From the NCBI GenBank assembly GCA_964035575.1, contig OZ037834.1:1767598-1831597 (forward strand): a DNA stretch of 64,000 nt. The letters run 5' to 3'. The translations under genes were made by a program, and so were the position numbers. Positions 1-9,000 of this stretch are shown in pieces. The first letter of the stretch is position 1; each line of letters starts with the position of its first letter. This stretch comes from Rhynchopus sp. YZ270_cl-10 (Eukaryota; Euglenozoa; Diplonemea; Diplonemida; Diplonemidae). The notes beneath the pieces were generated by a model. The model was not told where the DNA came from. It searched no databases and worked only from the letters and a program-made list of their open reading frames with translations.

Positions 1-2
1 TC

Positions 3-3000
3 CCACCGACACACGTGATCAACGATGGGCGGCACTTCATGGAGACCAACCTCACATTTGACGACCTGAACGAATCATGTGCGTTGATGCCGTACTACGA
101 TGTGCCGCATCAGTGTAACGAGTACTGCCAGGAAGTGTGCTCGATTGCGCTTGAGGAGAAGGGCCAGCGTGCGATGCCGAAGCTGCTCCTTCCCGACGGC
201 AACGTCGACAAGAACGAGACCATGCGCTACCCCTTCTTCAAGACGTTCCGTGAGCCGCGCAAGTGGGGTGTCGTGTTCTACATGCTGCACGATGGGTTCT
301 TCATCCTGCACACAACGATCCTCATGTTCTTCTTCTGGGCACTTGTCGTACACTTCTCCGACGACAACGGCAGCCACGCCCTTGGCGAGGTCATGGAGCG
401 CTCCTACAACGTGTGGAGTGGACAGCCGGACTCAATGCGCTTCATCTTCCTGGTGCTGTGCAAGATCGACTTCTGGATGGTCATCATCCACGAGTCGCTT
501 GATCTGTGGATCCTTTCTGGTATCACACAAAGCCCTGCGCTTGGTGTCCTGGGGACACGTGTGTGCAGCATGTTCGGTCTGATGGTGTGCTACTGCCGGT
601 GCTGCTGCAAGCGGCAGAGGGGCGCGACAGACATCCGTGAGATCTCATGCCAAACGTTCTGGACGGACACGACGTGTCGCCGTATCCGACTGCGTCCGTT
701 CTTCCAGCTGCGGTGGTCGTCGTACGTTGCGCTGGTGTCGTTTGCCATCTTCTTGGGTGAGTCGCTCTTTGAGAACGACGCAACCGTGTCGAGCATCCGC
801 ATCACAGGGCACCTTCTCGTCCGCATCGGCTTCCTGCTGATCTTCAACGCCGTCATCACACTGTGGCCGCACAGACTGCACGGTTCCCCTGTACCGGCCG
901 ATGGGACGTCGCGCATCAACCACACTGCGTTGGTCATTTCGTTCTTCTTCTGGCTTCTCATTTACTCAGGCGCGTCGGTGTTCATGGCATGGACGATGTA
1001 CCGCACGGAGAATACAGGGTTTTCGTTCTGTGACTGTGATGGGTTGCAGTCGGACATTGAGGACCACGGTGCGACTGAGTTTGGACGGGACTTACTGAGC
1101 AAGGTGTACTCTTGCGTGCGTGACCAGCCACGTTGCTTTACGGCAGTGTTTTTCATCTGGCTGTCGACGTGCGTGATGTTTGCGATCTCTGTCCACGGGG
1201 TGTTCCTGCTGGGTGTCGTCTTCCTTGGCGGTGTGAAGCACCTTCTCATGCAGTGGCAGAACAAGAAGTCGCGCAACCTGCGCTCCCACAAGATGGAGAC
1301 GAAGTTCATCCTCTCCGCAATCAACGTCAAGCTGCTGTCCTTCTCAGACCCGCGAGACAACAAGCTTGCTATGCGCGTCTGGAACAGAGTCATCGAGGTC
1401 ATGCACGAAGAGGACCTGCTCACATCATACGAAAGCGAGACCCTGCAGATCCACCCGCATATCGTCGACATCCAGTTCACACTCGAAAACGCCTTTGCAA
1501 AGGAACGCATGTCAGGCTTCCTTGAGTACCTTCAGAGCTCTACTGAGTTTGACGAGACGTTAGGCCCCGTGCAGTGCTACCCATCTGTGTCGGTGATCGT
1601 GCCTGTGTACGGTGAGAACGTCCTTGCCGACAAACGTGCCCTTCGTCTCAAGGCGCGTGGCGACCACCAGCAGCAGTCGCAGCTGCACTTCCTCGTTGAG
1701 TGCTACGAAGACGAATGGAACAACTTCATCGAGCGCTGTGTCAATGAACAGCGTCTCTTCCGTGGCGCGCTGCTTGAGGACCAGATTGTTGCCCTGCTGC
1801 AGGACAAACAGACCCTGCAGGAGGAGTTCGACTACATCAAGAAGCGTGCCCTCAAGCCTGACCAGCGTCTGCGTGAGGTCTGCGGGAAGCGTGTTCTCGA
1901 GCTCTTCCACACGCGCCCGAAGCTCTTCAGCGACGAGGAGTTCGACGCTGTGTGGTGGTGGGCGTCGATGCGCATGCAGACTGTGGGCCGCACCATCCGT
2001 GGTATCGAGCGCAACCGTGAGGCGATGCGCTTCCTTCTGGAGCTTGAGTCGGACTACACGCAGTCTGCGACCATCACCCCGACGTACATCGACATGATGT
2101 CTTCGGACAAGCTGCAGATTGTGATGGCCCTCCAGCGCATGTCGAACAGCAAATGGTACGACTCCAACAAAGAGGCGCTTGCAGCTGCGTGGCGGCGCTT
2201 CCCTAAGATGCAGGTGGTCTTCGACGTGGAGACGGCAGACTACCGCATGGCACCCGAGGTGTACCAGAAGAGCACGTACCTGATGCAGGACCTGTGGGAC
2301 TGCATGGAGTTCGCCTCTTGTGTTGCGCTGTGGGACGTCACGACTGAGGACTGGTATGTGAACCAGGTGGTGGGCAGGCGTCTGCCGCTGCGTATGACTA
2401 AGTCGGACCAAGTCAAGTGGAGCATCCCCGGCCCCATGCAAGGCAAGTCCGTGAACCAGGCACACTGTCTCCCCTTCTGCAAGGGGCAGGTCATCCAGAC
2501 CGTCGACTGCAACCAGGACGGCTACTTCGAGGAGTCCCTCAAGATGCGGTCCCTCCTTGGGAAGTTCTTCCCGAGGGAGGACAGAAGGTGGTCGGAGTAC
2601 AAGGTGGTGGGCCACCCGGAGTACGTCATCACGATGCAGTCGGGCACAGTCGGACGCTACGCAGGGTACGCTGAGTACATCTTCAACACGCTCTTCCAGC
2701 GTGTGCTCTCTACCCTTGGGGCACGCATGCACTACGGGCACCCCGACTACTTCGATGCCTCATGGGTGGTCACGCAAGGTGGGCTGTCGAAACCCAACCC
2801 CCGCCTGAACCTGAACGAAGATATCTTCGCCGGCTACCACATCAAAGCCTCTAAGGAGCACACCATCCACATGGACGACATGAAGAGCGGAAAGGGGCGT
2901 GAAACGAACTTCGACGGCGCAATGGGTTTCGAGCAGAAGCTTGGCATGGGTGCGGCAATGCAGTACCGTTCCCGCGATGTGTTTGAGCTGTCGCGGTACT

Positions 3001-6000
3001 CAAACTTTTTGGAGCGGCATTCGATTTTCTTTGGGTCGATTGGGATGTACGTTTACTTGGGACTTGTGTTCTCGCAGATCTTCACCACGATGATCCTGCA
3101 CATCTCCTTGCAGCTTGCAGGGAAGACCGAGTACGAGCTGAGCGGGACTCCTTACGGAAGCGAGTGGATGCTTCAGGTGACGTTGCTCGAGGCTCTGCCG
3201 CTTGGAGTGCAGCTTATCCTTGACTACGGCGTGTGGGGGCTGTTCCAGTGGTTCTGGGACTTCACCGGTGTGACGTGGTTCTTCTTGTTTGTATTCCTGA
3301 CCAAATACCAGGCGTTCTGGGGCTCTGTTGTGCAGGGCAACGGGACGTACGTTGCTACAGGCCGTGTGGACCCGCTGTACCGCCGTTCATTCCGCCACAT
3401 GTGGCGTCTCTACTCGCACTCCCACTTCATGTACGGCTCTCTGCTGCTCGCATTGGTAGTCCTCTTCATGGACATCACCAGCCTGAGTGGCTGGCGTGCG
3501 TTCATTCGCTCGATCTTCCATTGGATGGTTGCCTTTGCTTGGATGGTCACACCATGTCTTTTCAACCCCTCTCTGACGATCCGTGGTTTGTTGAAGGACA
3601 TTGTGCGGTTCTTTTTGTGGGTGTGGGGCGACGCCATTCAGAAGGTGAAGGGAACAGAAGACAGCCATACCCTTGGGGAGGGGCAACACAACGACAGAGG
3701 TGGCGAGAAGAAGAAGCTGGGTGAACTGTTCAACACTCTTGTCCGCAAGAACCGTGGTGATGCCGAAGGGGACGAGGCTGCGCAGTCTGGCGCCTTGGTG
3801 AGCAAATCACAGCGTGACGATGCGAAGACGCTTACTGCGTCACCATCGACCGAGTTTGGCGACAAGGACTCCTTCTTGGGCCTGCCTGCTGCAGAGGAGG
3901 AGCAACTAGAGAAGGACTTTGGTGTGAACGTGCTTTCCGAGCAGTCCTCTGAGGTTGTCGACGACTTTGGGGAGATGGAGATTGGCGACAACAAGCCGAT
4001 TGCTGCTTCTACCGAGCATTCCTTTTCTCCACGCAACTTGCGTGGCTTTGAAGAATTCTACGACGCTGATGCACATCGCCCCACTGTGGGCACACGCCTC
4101 AAGAAGTTCGAAGACGACGACGAAGGCCTACGCGACTCAGACGAGCTCACCATGGAGCACTTCATCGACCGCGGTGTCGACCCCCGCACCCTCGACAACC
4201 TTGAAGACGTTTTCAACAAGCTCGATGCACGCAATCAATACCGTGGTCTCATTGGCCCCGAGCTCATCTTCCTTGGCTTCCTCAGTCGTGGTATCCGAGT
4301 AAAGCCCAGCGACGTCGAAGAGCACCTCCACGCACTGAACGTAACGGAGGTGACCCTCGAAGAGTTCTGTCTGATCTACTTCATGGTGGAGGGCACCAGC
4401 GCGCAGCTGGACAACTATGGGATTGACTATGCGATTGAGAATCTGCCGCAGGAGAAGTACGACTCAATTCTGAAGCAGCAGGAGGAGATGAAGAAGTACC
4501 GTCAGTACGACGACCCGCGCGATTTGCAGGCAGAATCCTACATTCAGTTTGCCTACGCGCTGAGACGCAGCAAGGCGGTGCGTGAGGTGCAGTTCTACGA
4601 CTCAACACACAACCTGGACCGTGTCCGCACAGAGTCTCTTCTGCACCACTACAAGGTGGCGCTGGTTCTCGAGCACAGAGGGAACTCTACCACCGGCCGC
4701 TTCCTCTGGTGCCTCGCAACCATGGGTCTCTGGCTCTTCGCATACTTCGCACTGTGGCAGGACATCCTCTGGGAGGTGTTCTACTTCATCCTCATCTTCG
4801 CCTGGGAGTACGTTGTGTGCCTCCCCAACGTCGTGCCCATTGTGATCCTCACCAAGGTATTGGTGCACGTTTTTGTGTTTGTACGTCTGATCCTCATGCT
4901 TGGACAAACAAACGTCTTCTTCCCAACGATCTTTATGACCTATTGGTTTGTGCACTCAGTCATTGCGTTGAAGCTCTCCTTCTGGTCCGCGTATGGACCG
5001 TACATCATGGGGCGTGATGCGTTCCGTGCGAAGCAGATTGACCAGCAGAGGGAGCGTGCGCTCTTGATGTTGCTGAAGGACTCCCGCGAGCAGTACCTCT
5101 TTGCGTTCAGCTACTATGTGTTCTGCAGGCGGATCCTTGCGATGATCATTGTGACGTTCCAGTTCCTCTTCTGCATCTTGGTGTTGCTGGTGAAGGCGAT
5201 TATTGCGCTGATCAGCTGGCTTATTTGGAACGTTGGGAAGTACTTTGCGAGACGCAATGCTACGCAGACGACGTACATCTCTTCAAGAGGGAAGGCGGAG
5301 GAGGAGAACAAGCAGCGGGGGCGCACCTCCTTTGATATGATGACACAAACCGACGATGGTGCCACGGGACGCGGCACGCATATGTGGGGTGAGGAGATGG
5401 GGACACAGATCTACCTGCCTGGCGACGACGGCTTTGAAGATTTGATGCTTGTCCCGCCGGATATGCAGTACCTCCCGCAGCTCGGCTTTGGGCTGCCTGA
5501 CGGCTTCAACCCTGAGGACTGGCCGCCAGAGTGGCTCGACCTTGCCTTCCCTGACGGCAAGGCGGCCTCGTGGCTGCCCGTTGCACTCAACGACGATCTC
5601 CCCCCAGCAGAATGGCTCAAAATTGCTTTCGGTGATGATGAGCTCCCTGCTGACTGGCTTGATGTCTGCCCACCCGACGAGCTTGGCTGGGAGTGGCCAG
5701 AAAAGCCGCCGAAGAACTGGCCTGAACGTCTCTCCTGGCCACCGCCACGCCCTGGAAAGAAGCAAACTGATGAGATTGACCCGGAGTGGCTGAAGTTCCT
5801 TGTTGCTGCGGACGACCTGGACCCGGAATACATCAAGAAGGCGTTGAAGAACGACCTGCCTGCGGCGGAGTGGCTGAAGATTGCGTTTGGTGGAGACGAC
5901 TTCCCTGCGGAGTGGCTGGACATTGCACCGCCACCGGGTGGGTTGTGGCCTACCGAACCGCCACTGAACTGGCCCAAGGACGCACCATGGCCGCCACCAC

Positions 6001-9000
6001 GACCAAAGGCTGCCAAGCCCGGCGAACTGGACCCCCACTGGATCCGCAAGCTGATGGACCCCAAGAACGACGACACCCTCCGCAAGGTCCTCGAACAAGA
6101 GGACGAACCGGTCGACTGGCTCAACCTCGCTGCCGGGAACGACCCCCCCGCAGACTGGCTCAACTTCCCAGGCGGCGGTCTTCCTAACAAACCTCCAAAA
6201 CTATGGCCCAAGCGTCTTCCTTACCCTCCTCCTAAGGGCAAAGACTTGCCAGATGACTTACCTGTTGATTGGCTTAAATTCGGGCTTGACAAAAAGGTGG
6301 ATGACGACAAACTGATTCACATTAGGGATCTTGACTTGCAGCCGGTTGATTGGTTGAAGCTTGCGTATGATGATGATGACTTGTCTCCTGAGATTCTTGG
6401 GTTTGCGCCGGAGCCGGGAAAACCTTGGCCTGAGAAGCCTCCACCGGGGTACCCAAGCGATGCACCGTGGCCTCCACCACGCACCTTCCTGGACGATGAC
6501 GACGATGATGTTGATGTAAAGTGGCTCAAGCTTGCCTTCGACGACGACGAACTCACCCCAGAGATGCTCAAGGCCGCTGTCGACGGTGACCTCGACCCCG
6601 CAGAATGGCTTAGGATCGCTCGCGGTGGCGACCCCAACGCAGAATGGCTCAACATGATCCCCGAACCTGGCAAGCTCTGGGCAAAACGCCCACCAAAAGA
6701 CTATCCCAAAGAAATGCCCTGGCCACCACCGAAGGTTCCAACAAACCCTACCAGACGACCTGTTGAAGGAGGGGAAATCCCTCCGGAATGGCTTGAAATT
6801 GCGTTAAATGATGGAGAAGATACTCTTGACCGCGCGCTTCGTGGTGAGTTGGATCCTTTCGATTGGCTCAAACTGGCGCGTGGTGCGGATCCTGACCCGG
6901 AGTGGCTGACATTGGGAGAGGACGGTGAATTTCCTTCAAAACCGCCTGCAAACTACCCTGCAGGACTGCCTTGGCCACCACCCAAGCGGAAGAAGGAGAA
7001 CGACGTATCTGCAGAGTGGCTTGCCTTTGCCATGGAACACCCCGACCTCGACGATGCTGGCAAACAACGTGCCCTGGATGGCGATCTCGACACAGTAGAA
7101 TGGCTTAACCTCGCGGCCGGAGGCGACCCTGACCCAGACTGGCTCAAACTCGACTCTGATGGAGAATACAAAAAGGAGCGTCCAAAGAACTATCCTGCCA
7201 ATGCACCATGGCCGCCACCAAAGCCAAAATCCGCTCCAGGAGCAGATGTACCAGAAGCCTGGCTGAACATTGCAATGAACTCTGACGCACCCATCGATGT
7301 CAAACGACGTGCGTTCGAGGGTGACCTGCTCCCTGCAGAGTGGTTGAAGCTGGCGACGGGGGATAACCTTGACCCCGATTGGCTGTCGCTTGGACCTGAT
7401 GGTGAGTTCCCTTTGGAACGCCCTGATAACTATCCTGTGGAGCTTCCATGGCCGCCGCCGAAGAATGCGGACTTTGATTTGCCAATTGATTGGATAAGGT
7501 TTGCGGCACTGCATCCAACAGCGCCGCCAGCATTGAAGAAAAAGGCAATGAACAATGACCTGGACCCTGTAGAGTGGTTGGCGTTGGCAGCAGGGGAAGA
7601 CCCTGATGCGGATTGGTTGAAGCTCGGACCGGATGGTGAATACCCAACAGAACGTCCAAAGAATTATCCTCCAAACGCACCATGGCCGCCGCCGAAGGTA
7701 AAGGCACGCCCCGATACAGATGTCCCGCAGGAGTGGATTAACATCGCAATGAACGCAGACGCGCCGCTCGCAGTGAAGAAGCGTGCGATGTACGGACAGC
7801 TCCTGCCAACGGATTGGCTGCGTCTCTCTACAGGTGATATGAGTCCGCGGAATTCTTGGATGTCCTTCGGAAAGGATGGAAGCTTTGCAAAGCAACGTCC
7901 AAAGGATTACCCAGCGTCTGCACCATGGCCGCCACCGAAGCCTCGTGCAGGACCGCTCCCAAATTGGCTTGCATTCGCAGTGCAAAACCCGGACATCCCA
8001 ACCGACCTCAAGAAGCGTGCCCTCGATGACGAACTCGATGTGATTGATTGGCTGCAGATTGCGGCGGGGGACAACCCGGTGGACCCGGATTGGTTGAAGT
8101 TGGGACCGGATAGGGAGTACCCTCTGGCTCGTCCACAGAACTACCCGCCGTATGCTCCGTGGCCACCGCCGAAGGCGAAGGCAGCACCTGGCGCAGACGT
8201 GCCTGAGGAGTGGCTCAACATCGCAATGAACGCAGACGCAACGCTGGATACAAAGAAGCGCTCTCTTGGGGCAGACCTCTTACCCGCAGAGTGGCTCAAG
8301 CTTGCAACAGGAAACGAACCAGACCCACGCTGGCTTGCCCTCGGCCCTGATGGCGAGCTTCCCAAGACACGCCCACCAGGCTACCCAGCGCACCTCCCAT
8401 GGCCGCCTCCAAAGCGTCGTGGTGGCGACCTCCCGATCGACTGGATCAAATTCGCTCTCGCCAAACCGGACCTCCCGGAGGCAACCCGGAAGCGTGTTCT
8501 CTCGACACCTGGTGATATCCCCTCGGTGGAGTGGTTGCAGATTGCGGCTGGGAACGACCCGGTTGACCCGGCTTGGTTGAAGTTAGGACCGGACGGTGAG
8601 TTCGCGAAGGAGCGTCCAAAGAACTACCCAGCTGATGCGCCGTGGCCACCTCCCAAGCCGAAGACAAAGGAGGCAGCGAGCATTCCACCGGAGTGGCAGA
8701 TGCTGCTGACGGATGCAGACTGCCCGCCGGATGCGAAGCGACGTGGCTTTGATGGAGACATGCTGAGTGCAGAGTGGCTGCAGATCGCGACCGGGGACGA
8801 CCCGGACCCGAGCTGGCTGTCGCTTGGCCCAGATGGAAACTTCCCCGACGAACGCCCTGCGACGTACCCTGCAGACAAGCCGTGGCCACCACCTCCTCCT
8901 CCTCCGGTTCTGAAACCACGTACAAAGAAGCGTTCTACGGACTATGACCTGCCTGCAGAATGGCTCCAGGTGGCGTTGGATAAGAAGGTACCCGACGACA

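Noticed and set aside
1560-2741. 393-codon frame on the - strand inside the glucan synthase gene
   Set aside because: Shadow of a GC-rich coding frame; the + strand encodes the conserved GT48 block. Similar long - strand frames at 26483-28207, 28535-29856 and 30862-33273 are shadows of the receptor repeats.
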